NCBI RefSeq assembly: GCF_047511655.1
Contig: NC_133398.1
Span: 56,952,638-57,016,637 of the forward strand
Direction: 5' to 3'
Source of the DNA: Castor canadensis
Lineage: Eukaryota; Chordata; Mammalia; Rodentia; Castoridae
Length of the DNA stretch: 64,000 bases
Below the pieces are notes generated by a model. It was not told the origin of the DNA. It did not search any database and saw nothing but the letters and a program-made list of their open reading frames with translations. Position 1 is the stretch's first letter. Every line of letters begins with the position of its first letter. Shown here one piece after another: positions 11,181-23,611 of this stretch. Position numbers and translations under genes: made by a program.

Positions 11181-11736
11181 CTTGAAAATCAACCAACTCA
11201 ATCAATCAACTGAAAAGGAAAAATACCAGTGGCTACAAGTGGAATGCAAAGAGAGCTACAGTTTGATTACCTTAGATTGAGTAGTCTCTGGGAGGGGACA
11301 GTAAAGCTGTGCACTTTTAATTACCTACATGGTATTCTCCATGGATGCTCTATAGGGTTTTTTTTTGGTTTTGGTTTTGTTTTTCTCTACACAAGATCTG
11401 TTTCTGGCCTTGTTTTTACAACAGTTTATAGATTTTTTTTTTATATCTGTGTTCCAGAAACTTGGCATTTAGTATCCCCTACAAAGAGCAGTTAAGTTAG
11501 TTTTGAACATTTATTTCTCAATGTGCTCTTTTTTATTTTTAGTATTCAAAAACAGAGGTTTATTTCTTGCACACAGCATTTCATCAGCATTGGTTGGTTG
11601 TACCTCTGCCCCACTTTTCTCCAGGACCCATGCACTGGACTGGAGCAGCCACTTTCTGGAATTATGGTCATCTTCCTTGCTGAGACAAAGAAAGGGAAAA
11701 TAATGAACTGTTTCTTAAAGATTGTCCTAGAAGTGG

Positions 11737-12192
11737 CTGGGTGTGGTAGCTCAAGCTTGTAATCCTAAATTCTCTAGAAGTGGAGATTGGGAGGATCTTG
11801 GTTCAAGTCCAGCCTGGGCAAAAACTTTGAGAGACCTCATCTCATCCAGTGGCTGGGCACGGTGGTGCATGCCTGTCATTTCAGTTACAAGGGGAAGCAC
11901 AAATAGGAGGATAGTGGTCTAGGCTGGCTTGGGCATAAAGGGAGACCCTATCTTAGAAAATAACCAAGGCAAAAAGGTCTGGCAGAGTAGTAGTGTGCAC
12001 CTGTCATCCAACTGTGCCAGGAAGCACAAACTGGAGGATTGCAGTCCAAGTCAGCCTGGGCAAAACTGAGACCCTATTTCAAAAATAACCAATGCAAAAG
12101 AGAGTGGCTGAGGGGATCAAGTAGTAGAGCACCTGCCCAGCAAATGCAATTTGCAGAGTTCAACCCCTGGTGCCACCAAAAGAAAAAAAAAA
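11737..12192 (+). repeat. Composite SINE: three B1-like units plus ID-like tail
   Basis: Unit 1 spans about 11738-11847, unit 2 about 11848-11972, unit 3 about 11976-12098 and the ID-like unit about 12104-12180, with an A-rich tail to 12192. Each B1-like unit has a 'cctgtmat' core and a 'cctgggcaaaa' 3' part. The same four-part order recurs at 59520-59945. Confidence 0.8.
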
Positions 12193-12589
12193 GATTGTCC
12201 TGGAAGTAACACAAATGATCTTCATCACATTTAATTGCCAAGCAAGTCATAGCAAACCTGATTTCACCTCTACAAAAGTGGGGTAAACAATTCCTTTAAC
12301 CTGCTGAATGAATTCCCAAAAAGAAGGTCATTTAATTTCTGAATTTTTAGAGAGAATTTATCCCATTCAAGACACTATGCTAAGAACCTTAGGATAATCA
12401 AAGATACATTTCCCTTCACCCCAAGGTTTACGATGTAATAGCAGAGATAATATATGCAAATTATAAAGCAATAATTATAGTAGTAATAGTAAGAGCTACT
12501 AATTATTATTGAGACCTCCATCCTATGTGTTCAGGTACTTCAGAACCTTGTCTCCTAGGGGAGATATTTTATACTTTTCTTTTTGTTTT

Positions 12590-12665
12590 TGTGGTGCTTG
12601 GGATTGAACTCAGGACCTGGCACATGCTAGGAAAAGTGCTCTGCTAGGAAGTTATATCCTCTGCT
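12590..12665 (-). repeat. Antisense ID-like SINE
   Basis: 'ggtgcttgggattgaactca' then 'caggacctggcacatgctag' is the reverse complement of the ID-like unit. Confidence 0.75.
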
Positions 12666-12694
12666 TGAATTTTTTTTAAACAAGGAGTGGAGAG

Positions 12695-12790
12695 TTCATT
12701 CATTCATTAAGTCCACATGCTAATGAGTGTCTGTGATGAACTGGGACACTGGGAACAGAGAATGAAGTTTAAATGCACCCCTGTGGGTCC
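12695..12790 (+). repeat. L2-like relic
   Basis: 'gttcattcattcattaagtc' followed by 'aactgggacactgggaacag' follows the order of an L2 3' end. Confidence 0.4.
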
Positions 12791-13439
12791 TCTTCACCTT
12801 GTTTAATCTAAGGTTTGCATTCAGTAGTTTACAGTGAAGTAGGTGAGTAGTAATACCTGTGAAGCTGGTTTTCTAAAGCCGGGCCCCATCCACCCACGTT
12901 TCCGGAACTGGGCTCTGATTTTCATTTTATTGCTTTCCTTCCTCTTACTCTGTTTTCTTCTCCTTCCTTCCAAAAGAAGCAGTCACCAGTGACCCTCCCA
13001 TGGGTGTGGTTTTGGGTTAATGCTTTTCAAGGAAATTATGACAACCTCCTCTTGTCTACCAGCTAAGGGAAGCACACCTCTTTCATACCCAATAGGCAAA
13101 GAACAAGAATTTCCAGTAAGCATGTTTTATACGGCACAGGCACAATCACATCTCAGAAAGGAAACCCGAGGCCTGTCCAAACTTAAGGCAGCAAATCGAG
13201 AGCACTCAAATGAATAGACAAATCCTACATGATACTCCGGCTGAACAGAAGATGCCTTCTTCAGGACGCCTAGGATCCATGGGGCTAAACAGTATATGTG
13301 AACATCCAGAAATAATGCCCCTGAGAGGTCAGGATCATGAAAACAAAGTGTGAAGCATTGAAGGGGCTTCCAAATGTACAAATCATAGCACAGAGAGACT
13401 CTTCTCCCCTCTCTGGTTTGTCCTCAAAGGAGATCACAA

Positions 13440-13632
13440 GGGCACTGGTGGCTCACGCCTGTAATCCTAGCTACTCAGGAGGCAGAAATCAGGAGGATCT
13501 CAGTTTGAAGCCAGCCTGGGCAAATAGTTCTCAAGATCCTATCTCAAAAACACCCATTACAAAAAAGGGCTGGTGGAGTGGCTCAAGGTGTAGGCCCCGA
13601 GTCTAAGCCCCAGCACTGCAAAAAAAAAAAAG
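13440..13632 (+). repeat. Composite SINE: one B1-like unit plus short ID-like tail
   Basis: A B1-like unit (13440-13552) ends 'cctatctcaaaaacaccca'. It is joined to a shortened ID-like part 'ggctggtggagtggctcaag', 'gtgtaggccccgagtc' and poly-A. This copy is the colinear reference for the rearranged relative at 33809-34020. Confidence 0.85.
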
Positions 13633-14135
13633 GAGATGTCCTGGCATAGTTCTAAAGAAACAAACAAAAAATGGTAGAATTTTCTTTTGTCTCTACTTTT
13701 CCTGCTTTCTGCCTCTGATCTCACTCTTTGCTCACCTCATTTCCAGATATTTAAATTGTCTGCAATTCCCCAGGTTTCCTGATGAAAACATCTAACTCTC
13801 TGAAGTATGAATTCAATTAGCATATGTTTGGAAACTAGTGAGTGTGAGGCCTTGGGGCACCAAGATGGCCATGACAGGCTCCTGCCTTGAGAAGACAGAA
13901 TGTGCCTAGCTGAAGAGTTTGCCTTTTATTCCAGAAATAAATGACTTTTAACCCTGTTTGTGGATTAGAATTCGTTGTGAGCTTTTAAAATACAGAAATT
14001 CTGTTCCATTAGCTGGTGGTGGGTTTGGGGGGATCACCAGGCCTTGGGCTACATGTTCTTAAAGCTGCATAGGTTATTTTGTTACAAAGCCAGATAACAG
14101 GGAGGCAGGGAGTCATGGAAAATTTCTGATCACAC

Positions 14136-14196
14136 CTATTATGCACAAGGCCCTGGATTCGATCCCCAGAACCAAGGGGTTTAAAAAAAAAAAAAA
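14136..14196 (+). repeat. ID-like SINE, 5' truncated
   Basis: 'caaggccctggattcgatcc' followed by 'ccagaacca' and poly-A is the 3' half of an ID-like unit. Confidence 0.65.
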
Positions 14197-14257
14197 AGAA
14201 AAAATTTCTGATCACAGGAATTCTGAACGCTTGCTCATATTTCTTCTATTTTTTCCT

Positions 14258-14348
14258 TTTTTTTTTTTTTTCCGGTGCTGGGGACTGAACTCAGGGCCTC
14301 GCACTTGCCAGGCAAGCGCTCTTCCACTGAGCTAAATCCCCAACCCCT
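14258..14348 (-). repeat. Antisense ID-like SINE
   Basis: Poly-T followed by 'ggtgctggggactgaactca', 'cttgccaggcaagcgctc' and 'actgagctaaatccccaacc', a well-preserved antisense ID-type unit about 60 bp from a sense one at 14136-14196. Confidence 0.85.
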
Positions 14349-14502
14349 GCTCAGATTTCTTCTAGAAAGAAAATATTGCACTGCTCTCCTAATCTTTCTT
14401 ATGTTCTTATTGTTTTTTCATTGAAATTCTTTACCCAGTTCTTTAGGTTTCAGGTCTATGCAACTAAAGAGTGGCATTACTCCTCCCTGTTAACGCATTG
14501 AT

Positions 14503-14575
14503 TGAGGATTGAACCCAGGACCTCACACATGCAAAGCACTGCTCTGCTTAATTGCATTTTTTTTTTTTTTTTGTC
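14503..14575 (-). repeat. Antisense ID-like SINE fragment
   Basis: 'ggattgaacccaggacctca' then 'cacatgcaaagcactgctct' is the antisense ID pattern. Confidence 0.65.
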
Positions 14576-14789
14576 CAGAGGAACTAGGGTTTCATCTGAG
14601 TTGATTTTCTTCCCCAACTATTTATTCCTCCATTAGCATTTAACTTTATAATTTAATATTTTCAACTATTATTGCTTACAACTTGCTTCAGATAAGTTAC
14701 TATTTCTGGGTTTCACACACAGGAAGTCTGATTCAGGCTGTTTAGGGGAATGTTCAGGAACCTGAATTTTTTCACTTTTTCTTAATGAA

Positions 14790-15128
14790 ATTTCTTTTTC
14801 AGTACCGGGATTTGAACTCAGGGTCTCATACTTGCTAGGCAGACACCCTACTGCATGAGCCACACCCACAACACTTTTTGATTTTAGTTATTTTTTAGGT
14901 AGGGTCTCACATTTTTCACTGGGGCCGGTCTCTGACCCCAATCCTCTACCTATGGCTTCTCGCATAGCTGGGATCCTTAGGCAATGCCACTGTGCTTGGC
15001 TTATTGATTGAGATGAAGCCTTGGTAACCTTTTTCCCAGTCTCTTCTCAAAACACAATCCTACAACCCTTCCAATCTCCACCTCCCAAGAAGATATGATT
15101 ACGGATGTGAGCCATTGTGCTTACCTAT
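14790..15128 (-). repeat. Antisense composite SINE: ID-like tail plus two B1-like units
   Basis: Reads ID-like (14793-14872), then two B1-like units (14873-15004, 15005-15128) in antisense: two B1-like units and one tail when read on the minus strand. Confidence 0.75.
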
Positions 15129-15849
15129 GCAGATTTTCACGCATACACAATAGTTGAAAAAGAAAAAGCACCAAGAATGCCTGTAGGCCCTCTGCCTTAA
15201 TCCAACAACCATTGGCACTTTGCAGTATTTATCTGTCAACTTGTATGAATGTACGTACCATATTTATTATGTATTTTTATTTGGTTGAACACGTGAAAAC
15301 AAATTTCAGATATCCTGAGACTTCACCCTTATTACTCCAGTATGCATCTCTTAAAAATTAAGGCTATTCTTTTATGTAATAAGAATAATGTTATCAGCAA
15401 TCCTAAGACTATTAATATTTCCAAGGCATCATCTAGTTATTTGCATTCTGGATCCAGTTTTCTCAAGTACAGTGGTGGAAGTTTCAGACAACACTGTGGG
15501 CCACTAGAGAATTTGGGGGAACAAGCAGGACTTATAGGACAATCCAAATAGATTTCAAGTTAGATTTAACAAAGCAGATCCTGAAATGCCTCACCACTTC
15601 AGTTCCACTTCAGTTGATACACAGTCCAAGTCAAGTTGAACAGGTCACGCTACTCTTCGAATGTCCTCCCACACACTGGTCTAACTATAAGAAAGGTGAA
15701 AAGTTCTTTTGTGCCCTCAGAAACTTCAAAGAAAACCCCCTGCCCTCATTTTATAGTAGAAAGGTGACCAGTGAGTATCCAATGACATTGACGTTATTAA
15801 CTACACACCCTGATCAGGGAGAAGGTTTGCCTATGGGTATATGATCAGT

Positions 15850-16375
15850 CAAATGACTCCCTGCTGTGATGAAAGAGTTAAAACTGTGACTCAGCGTCAT
15901 GCTCCAGGGGGGCTGTAAGAAATTGGGATCATGGGAGTTGTAGTGTGGTACTTTTCTACGCTCTCTGATACTCTCCATAAAACAGTGCACCGTATAATTT
16001 TAATATGCTATTTTAATATTTACAGGGTGCCTATAAAAGACTTCATAATGATAGCTGGTAGCTCCCATGGCAATTAATAAATGACAGCCCAACCATGATC
16101 AGATTGCTTCAGGAAAGCATCTCTTAGAATGCAGGCTTTCACAAGTCAGGCCTGGAGAAGGTCCCTGGATACAGGACTTTCTAAACGTGAGGTTGGCCCT
16201 TTTCATTATTTGCCAGCACAGTTCCATACAGTCACATCTCCGGGTTCTTCCCAAGCAGCAAAAGTGAGATAGGACAGGGAGGAGTTTGCTTGCTAGACAC
16301 TTTGGGAGTGGCTTTTTGGTCTTGCAGGGCAGTTGCAGTGAAAGTTATTACTTGCTTAATAGTTCAAAGAGTAAG
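15850..16375. other. Repeat-free intergenic segment, unassigned
   Basis: About 500 bp with no SINE, LINE or microsatellite I can identify, moderately GC-balanced, between CER1 and ZDHHC21. It could be a conserved non-coding element, but conservation cannot be judged here. Confidence 0.25.
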
Positions 16376-17288
16376 TGTATCAATAGAAACGATTTTTGTG
16401 TATGTGTGTGTGTTATACTGTGTGCTATGTGTATGTGTCTGAATTTGACAGATACCACTGTTTAAAGCAGCACGAGTATTAATAAATCCAAGTTGTGGTC
16501 AAAGCCTTCTAAGTAGTTGGTTAGTCTTTTACCATTGATTACATCAGTTTTCTTAATTGTATATTTGGTTGCTCAAAGCTGTTTCCCATTATGACACTCT
16601 AGCCAGCATTCCCCATGACATTTTCTCAAGCATATCTATCTGCCATTGCACCCATTGCAGCCAGTTTTTTTAACCAGCAAAGGCCCAAGCTTCCTGTTGA
16701 GGCATTGCAGGGTGTCAGAAAAGGAAATGTCTAGTGACCTAAAATTTTCCAACTATTAGCTGTGGATACCATGAACACAAAATAAATCTGTTGAATTAGA
16801 ATGTTTAGAAATCAACAAAAGTTAATTCTCCCAAGTGTTTGGAACTTTAAGACACAGCAGAAAGTACTAATTTTATTATCTCTGATACCTGGACACTCCT
16901 TAAAGGACTTAAAGATTTACTTCACCTAGACATTGCCTCTAGGTGAGCACATGGACTGTCTCCCTCAGCCTCTCCTAGCCTTCCCTAATGCTAAGGACTC
17001 TCCTCTTTCCTTTTCCTTTCTAAGAGCTCAGCACTTTCTGTTCTTGTGTCCTCACAGAGATGATGAAAGACTCTAAATTTAATCTCAGCTTTCCTTCTCT
17101 CTCCTTCAAAATTTCCCACTTACTTACTCCTTTTGCTTCTGACTTTGCAAGTTAAGTAATTCTTTTCTCTCCTTAGCAAAGGTAACCTTCCATGTATTTC
17201 CATGTACTTGAACTGTTCATTCTACTGGTGTTCCTACCCACCACTTTGTTTAAGCTCCCAATGCTAGCTTTCTCTTCTTCTTCTTCGT

Positions 17289-17292
<4 letters not shown>

Positions 17293-17324
<32 letters not shown>
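17293..17324 (+). repeat. (TG)n microsatellite
   Basis: Sixteen TG units abutting an antisense SINE. Confidence 0.95.
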
Positions 17325-17325
<1 letters not shown>

Positions 17326-17462
17326 TACTGGGGATTGAACTCAGAGCCTATGCATTAATTTTTTTTTTTGGATAGGGTTTCGTGCTTTTGCCTGGGCAGG
17401 CCTTGGACTGCAATCCTCCTACTTCTGCCTCCCACATAGGTGTGTACCATTATACCCAGCTT
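17325..17462 (-). repeat. Antisense composite SINE
   Basis: 'atactggggattgaactcag' (ID-like) is followed by a B1-like unit in antisense ending 'gtgtaccattatacccagc'. Confidence 0.75.
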
Positions 17463-17468
17463 GTTCTT

Positions 17469-17664
17469 TTCTTTTTTTTTTTTTTTGGTTGAGGAGTGGT
17501 ACTGGTGTTTGAACTCAGGACTTTACACTTTACCACTTGAGCCATAGCTCCAGCCCTCCAACTTGTTCTCTGAAATAGGATCTTGTTTACCTTTTCTCCT
17601 GGGCTGGTCTCAAACCATGATCTTCCTATCTTTCCTCCTGAGTTGCTGGGATTACAGGCATGAA
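17469..17664 (-). repeat. Antisense composite SINE
   Basis: Poly-T, then 'gtgtttgaactcaggacttt' (ID-like), then a B1-like unit ending 'gctgggattacaggcatgaa'. It directly follows the preceding antisense SINE. Confidence 0.8.
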
Positions 17665-18247
17665 ACAAAGTACACTCCTTTTTCTCTTTTTATGATTATA
17701 TATTAGAGATAAACCCAGGTTTCCTTATCCTAAAACACAAACAGAAAATTATTGTCTCCTTTTACTACCAAATTCTTACAGCAATACTCAGTGCCTCCTG
17801 TCTCTATTTCCAAATAATCAATCTTCCTGCTCCTTATTATTTGGTTTGAATTATTTGGTTATTCTCTTCCTAAACTACTAGTGAAAGTATACACATTTGA
17901 AAGGAAAAGTTTAAAAATAAACCATTAGTAAAGAGGTTAATGGGTTTTTTTTTTTTTAATTGACCATGCATTCAATGGTCTCCTATCTTGGTAAGCACAA
18001 AGCCAAAAACAACACAACCAAGAGACAAAAGAGTGATGAGTTATACATACTTATATGGGAAGCCCCACTGGGGCCCAGCACACTCCTCAGCATACTCAGT
18101 TTAAGGTCATAGTTCAAGAAGGAAAGATGGCAGATGCATTTCTGGCATGCTCAGCTCAGACTCTTGGAGCACATGTTGAAAAGGTTAAAATGGTGGACAG
18201 GAACACTGCTAGGCATGCTTAGTTTGCATCATAAGATGGTGGACAGT

Positions 18248-18362
18248 AGCCAGGCAAGGTGGTACATGTCTGCAATCCCAGCACTTTGGGACTGAGGGAG
18301 GAAGATCACGAGTTCTGGGCCAGCCTAGGCTACATAGTGAGACTTTGTGTAAAAACAACAGC
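18248..18362 (+). repeat. B1-like SINE
   Basis: 'ggcaaggtggtacatgtctg', 'caatcccagcactttgggac' and 'ctaggctacatagtgagac' with an A-rich (AAC)n tail. Confidence 0.9.
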
Positions 18363-19108
18363 AACAACAACAACAACATAAACCTCAACCAACAAACAAA
18401 CTTTTATTTGAACAAGTTTGGTGGACAACATGGCTTCTGGGTATGCTTAATTTTTTTTTTCCAAAAAGTTTTAGCTGAAACATAAGGAAAGAACACTTTG
18501 AAAGTTCATTGATACTAGAGTTTGTCCCAAATGGTCCTGGCCTCACTTAGCAGATAACAAATTTACAAGAAGTCTCTTAAAGGAAGTGAGACGAAGCCTT
18601 GATCTGCCTCATGGAAGAACAGTGGTACTTTCTCTTATTTTTTATGGCTGGACCCAAAGACTGTACCTATATGAGTCTTCATACAAGGGAATTGGTTCTT
18701 GAATTTATGGGTCTGAAGCTCAATAGAAAAAAGGGCTAAATGTATTGACTTGGAAATAATGAAGGAGATTCTTGAATCATTTCTTTCTCCATCTGATCCT
18801 TAAATACAGAGGTTCTGCCTTCTCCTCCCTACTCTTACTACATCTCCTTCCTCAGCAACGTAATCCACTTACTATTTTATTAGTCCCTGCTGATAGAGAT
18901 CTCCAGAAACCATATAACAAACTTGAACTTGCTTCCCTAGCTAGCCATAGAGTCATTTTACCTATTGCTATGACATTTTGCTTTTTACTGTTTTCTCATG
19001 ATGAAATCGCTCAGTGAATAAATATCTCAATCTCTGTTCTTTATGCAAAGAGGTCAACATCACCAAAATTGCCCTATTTAAAATGTTTTTATTAGCTGTT
19101 TGTTTATT

Positions 19109-19186
19109 AAGTGGCCCTGAGGATGGAACCCAGAGCCTGGTAATACTGGGCAAGCATTTTTATCACTGAGTCATGTCCCCAGCTCT
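19109..19186 (-). repeat. Antisense ID-like SINE
   Basis: 'ccctgaggatggaacccaga' and 'actgagtcatgtccccagct' are the antisense ID pattern. Confidence 0.7.
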
Positions 19187-19349
19187 TTCCTACTTGTAGT
19201 ATGCTCTTTGCATTTTATCAAGGACTTTTTTATCATCTTTCTAGACCTCTTTTACTTCCCCACTCTCTTGGGGCTCTGTTAATCCCATTTACCTAAATTA
19301 AGCTATGTCTAAATAAACTGGTCATAAAAAAATTTTTTAAAGCATTTTT

Positions 19350-19570
19350 CCAGTGGATGTGGTGGTACATACCAGTAATTCTAGCACTAGGGAGACAGAG
19401 GCAGGAGGAATGTAAATTTGAGGCCAGCTTGGGCTACACAGTGAGTTCAAGGCTAGCCTGAGCTACACAGTGAGACCCTATCTCAAAAAACTAAGGACTA
19501 CGGATGTATCTTGAAGATAAACACTTTCTTGGCATCCAAAAGGCCTGAGTTCAATCCCCCAGTGTGAAAG
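19350..19570 (+). repeat. B1 plus ID dimeric SINE
   Basis: A B1-like unit (19350-19492) contains an internal duplication of 'gctacacagtgag'. It is joined to an ID-like part ('ggcctgagttcaatccccca'). This matches the B1-dID type known from squirrel-related and other rodents. Confidence 0.75.
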
Positions 19571-20329
19571 CAAAACACAACATTTTTCTGCTTGGCTTTC
19601 ACTTTGTTTCACAGTTCTCCAAAGGATGAGGATTCAGGATGACCTGCTCAAGGCACCATTTCCTCCCACCTTGGAGGAGTCCATGTGTGAACTGCTGAGT
19701 CTCACTACTGGGAAGGGCAGTTACTTTATTGTGCAGTGGACACAGGAAGGGGACTTTCCTGAAGAACATTGACAAGTCCTGACATTGGAAAGCTTTCAAG
19801 GTTGAATGGGCTGTTAAGACCTAATCAGCCAAAGACTACCAGGAACAAGCCTGTAGTTTGACAAAATCAAATTTATTGCTTTTCAAAGAGGGAGAGCACT
19901 CCTAGACAAGAGCAAGGAGGGAGGCATCGGCTGAAAGTTGGGCTCCTGTTGAGAGATTTGTGAGTGAGTCTAAGAGAGCCTGGATCAGTTTTGGGTTGAC
20001 TGTTGTCTTGAGGTGGGAATTAGGAAAAGAGGGAGTTAACTAGGGAGTAGGTGGTGTCGGGGGATGAAGATAGCTGAGCAATTGGAAGTCACTAGTAATA
20101 AATGAAAATTGCATGTAGTCTGAGTTATCATTGGTAAGAAGTTATCATTTAAAGAGGGGGTCATTATGGCATTTTATAGCAGCTGTATGACCTTGGCAGC
20201 AACAGTGTTTCCTTTGCAGCTGGTTTTATCTATGTCTATCTCCTGGCCTGGCTAGAGGCAGGAGTTTTATTCAAGTTGTTTGTTTGATATACCTCAAGCC
20301 ATTATGTCAGCCCCCTAACCCCACCCCCC

Positions 20330-20463
20330 TTTATTTTTGTGATAGGTTTTTTGAGATAGGGTCTCATGAACTATTTGTCAGGGCTGGCTTCAAACCTCGA
20401 TTCCCCTGACCTCTGCCTCCTGAGTAGCTAGCATTATAGGCGGGAGCCACCGGCACCAGCTCT
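20330..20463 (-). repeat. Antisense B1-like SINE
   Basis: 'gagatagggtctcatgaact', 'tcctgagtagctagcattat' and 'gggagccaccggcaccagct' read as an antisense B1-like unit. Confidence 0.8.
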
Positions 20464-20942
20464 CAAACAGATTTTAATGCTTTCAGTGTACTGGATTCTA
20501 AACTCACACGAACATTCATCAGGATGTATTACCCCACTGGAATTTAGCCAAGTGTAAGAATCTCAAGTTCATCTTCGTTTAACTTGATAGAAACTTCTAG
20601 AACAAACAATAAGCAAATACCGGGTTTCAATTTGGGCTATTTAGATTTTCCAAATGCCTTCTCTGCCTTTTGATGATGCCATTGCCCTCACTAACCATCT
20701 TTTCCAGCCTAGAGCAAGCCAAGTACCCTTGCCCAAGAGCTTAACGGCTCTTCCTTAGAAATAGCTTTGTTTTTGAGCCATGTGCCTGTTTGATGAGCCC
20801 ATTCTCCTGTCTTTGCATATGTTCTACATTTGAGCCATACCTCACGGACCCTTGCATCTTCATGCCTTCGTGCCTTGCTCAGCCACTCTTGTATGCATCC
20901 TGAAATTTCTTTCCCTCCTTTGTCCCAATCAAAATCCCCTTT

Positions 20943-21030
20943 TTGTGGCTGGAGTTACAGTGCAGTGGTAGAACATGTGCTTAGCATTCACAAGGCCCTG
21001 GGTTTAAATTCTAGCACCCAGCCCCAAAGC
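20943..21030 (+). repeat. ID-like SINE
   Basis: 'gtgcagtggtagaacatgtg' and 'aaggccctgggtttaaattc'. Confidence 0.75.
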
Positions 21031-21933
21031 AAAATCCTATTGTCACTGGCCTGATTCAAGGGTCTTTCTCCATGAAACCAACCACTCTTTTTCCACCTCA
21101 CTGAAACTACCAGCTTCTTTCGCGCTTTGCTCATAACTGTTTAGTGTTGCTTTTCCTTTGTCTCCTAAGAACACATGGTTAGAGTTTTCCTTGTTATTTG
21201 AAAAAAATGTTTATTTTACCTCCTACTTTCTACACTCTAGGGTAAGTTCTTATCCTGAAGTTCATGACTTCATTGACATCCTCTTGAAAGTGTGAGAAAC
21301 TTTATATATAGATATGTATCCATGTTCATACACATTCACTAGTGTGTGTGTGTGCACGTGTGCACTTTGCTAGGGGGAAGATCCACAACTTTCATCACAT
21401 GCTCAAAAAGATATGTAACACCAAAAAGGTTACAAACAACTTTTGGATTAGACTATTGTGGAATGGGCACTCTGCCACTCACACAGATGGAGGAGATGAC
21501 TATGAGCAACCAAGAAATCATGACGGTACATCACATGTGGGTGCCTAGGGCATGGTACCCAGCTGGGCAGGTGGAGAATGCCATCTACCCAAAGCTGCCA
21601 AGGGCTATTAGCCAGTACTGATTAAACTCTGGACTGCACTGACTTTTGGAAATTGCAATAAAATCGTGTCCTGCCTAGTCACGGCACAGAAGCACAGTGG
21701 TTGGCTGAGTTTATCTACATAAATGCCCCAACTGTGCCTTTGTTAGGAGCTAAATTGGCAGAGGCAGCAATGTTACTTGTCCTTGTCTACTTTTTTAATT
21801 CCCAGATAAAATTAGTTTGATTAATAATCATGTTTCAGTCCATCACAGGCCCAGGAAGTAGACTAGAGTTCTGGAGGGATAAACAGTGTGTGACATACAT
21901 CTTTTTTCCATCCTTTAATCATACAGAAAAGCT

Positions 21934-22010
21934 CTTGGGCTGGAGACGTGGCCCTGTGGTAGAGTGGCTGCCCTGGGTTTGGTCCCCTAAACCCCAAACA
22001 CCAACAAATA
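21934..22010 (+). repeat. ID-like SINE, decayed
   Basis: 'gggctggagacgtggccctg' and 'ccctgggtttggtcccctaa' with an A-rich tail. Confidence 0.65.
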
Positions 22011-22730
22011 AATAACAACAAAACAAAACAAAAACTGTCTTCAAGAGATTAACTGATGCAATACTTCTTCTACTTCTTCTTGGAGACAGGTGTCTGAGTC
22101 TGTCACAGAATGAGAGCCTATGACCTCTGTATGGTGGGGAGACAAGCCTTTGGCTCTACTTCTTAGTTGCCCATGCCATTAGGCTCAGGATTTTGAGAAT
22201 GTTTTTGCTATTACTTCTCTCCTTGCATGTTTTTCCTAGAACATGCTCTGTGGAATTAATTTGGCTAAGAGAAAGTCTAACTCATGAAAATAGGCATCAA
22301 AAAATATGTACACTTCCAATTGTCATGTGTATTCATGGTCCTCTCAACTAATTCTCATGTTGGCCCTTGTCAAGACCATTTGACACAAGTCATTCCCTCT
22401 CATGGGGTAGCTGAAAAGAGGGCAGAACAATATGCAGTTCAGAGAGCTAGACTTGGGGAGGGCTGTCTACTTGTTTTTCTTCGAAATTACTCCTTCACTG
22501 TATCATTTCTGCCTATTGGAACATATCAAGTTACAAAAGATCCTACTATATCAAACACATTATGAAAATCAAAGGTTATTCTTCCAAAACCAGTTGTGAC
22601 TAGCCCTCCAACCTAGCTAGTATGCAAGGGGGAACTTCTTTATGAACCTGAAGAAGAATAAAATTTGCTTCTGGCTAAACAAGTTCCTCCCATTGAATTG
22701 GTACCAAATTCCTTTAGGATTCGATGGTCT

Positions 22731-22925
22731 AGGTCAGTAATTCTAGCCCTTGAATGTGCATTAGAATCACTTGGAAGGCTTGTTAGACCACACAGTGGTG
22801 GGTTCCACCTCCAAAATTTCTAATACTGTTGATCTGGGGTGGGACTGGAGACGACAATCTGTCACAGATTCTCAGGTGATGCTGTTTCTGCTGATTGGAG
22901 GACCATATTCTGAAACCATGTCTTT
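22731..22925 (+). mobile_element. MER5A-like hAT-Charlie relic
   Basis: 'gtgcattagaatcacttgga' and 'ctcaggtgatgctgtttctg' are hallmarks of MER5A non-autonomous DNA transposons. No coding capacity. Confidence 0.65.
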
Positions 22926-23611
22926 ACGGTCACAAGATGTTTGCTCAGTAGGACAGAACACATCTTAAAATCCTTAGCAAAACAAGATAACACAAGGGCT
23001 CAAAATAAGCCAGAGTGCTATACAAGTACAGTGGTGATGGAGAAGTGTGAGGGCTGGAAGGATTTCAGTTGATTCCTAAGTTTGGCTAGGAGTAAGATCA
23101 CCAGCGAAGAGAGAAAGAGCATGTTAGGGGAATGAATGAAAGGAATTCTAGAGAAAATGAACCAAGTTAGTTGGAGCTAGGACTCAAGACGGAGGAACAG
23201 ACCCACTTGTGGAGGGCTTTCAATTCCATATTACAAGGAACTTTATACAGCACACTTCTCCCAGCCACTATCTCCTTCTGTGCCATGCAGGCGCATCAGT
23301 CTAGGTTCACATCACTGCAAATAGTGTAAGCGTTCCAAAGTCCTATTCCTCCACGATGATGTGGGAAAGGCATGAGTATTCCCCTGGTGTTTGGTGAAGA
23401 CACCAAATTAGACCTGGAGGTGAATTGTTTGCATTGTCCAATCAGTTCAGTTTTCCTGGATTACCCAGATGGGAAAGTTGCAACTTTTGGAGGTCTCCTG
23501 AGATATAAGTAAAGTTTATTTGTGTATGGATTGAGGTTGCCCACAGACACTGGAAAACTCTTGGATGGCTGGAGCATCCCAATAGAAGGTGGGAAGAGGG
23601 TAAGACCCTGC

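Larger units (their letters stand above)
7990..23600. other. Intergenic region between CER1 and ZDHHC21
   Basis: About 15.6 kb without a supportable coding exon. All open frames are short and lack recognisable domains. It is filled with B1-like, ID-like and composite SINEs, L2/MIR-like and hAT-like relics and microsatellites, listed separately. Stretches 8480-10100, 15130-17280, 21040-21930 and 22930-23600 contain no repeat I can name with confidence. Confidence 0.6.
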
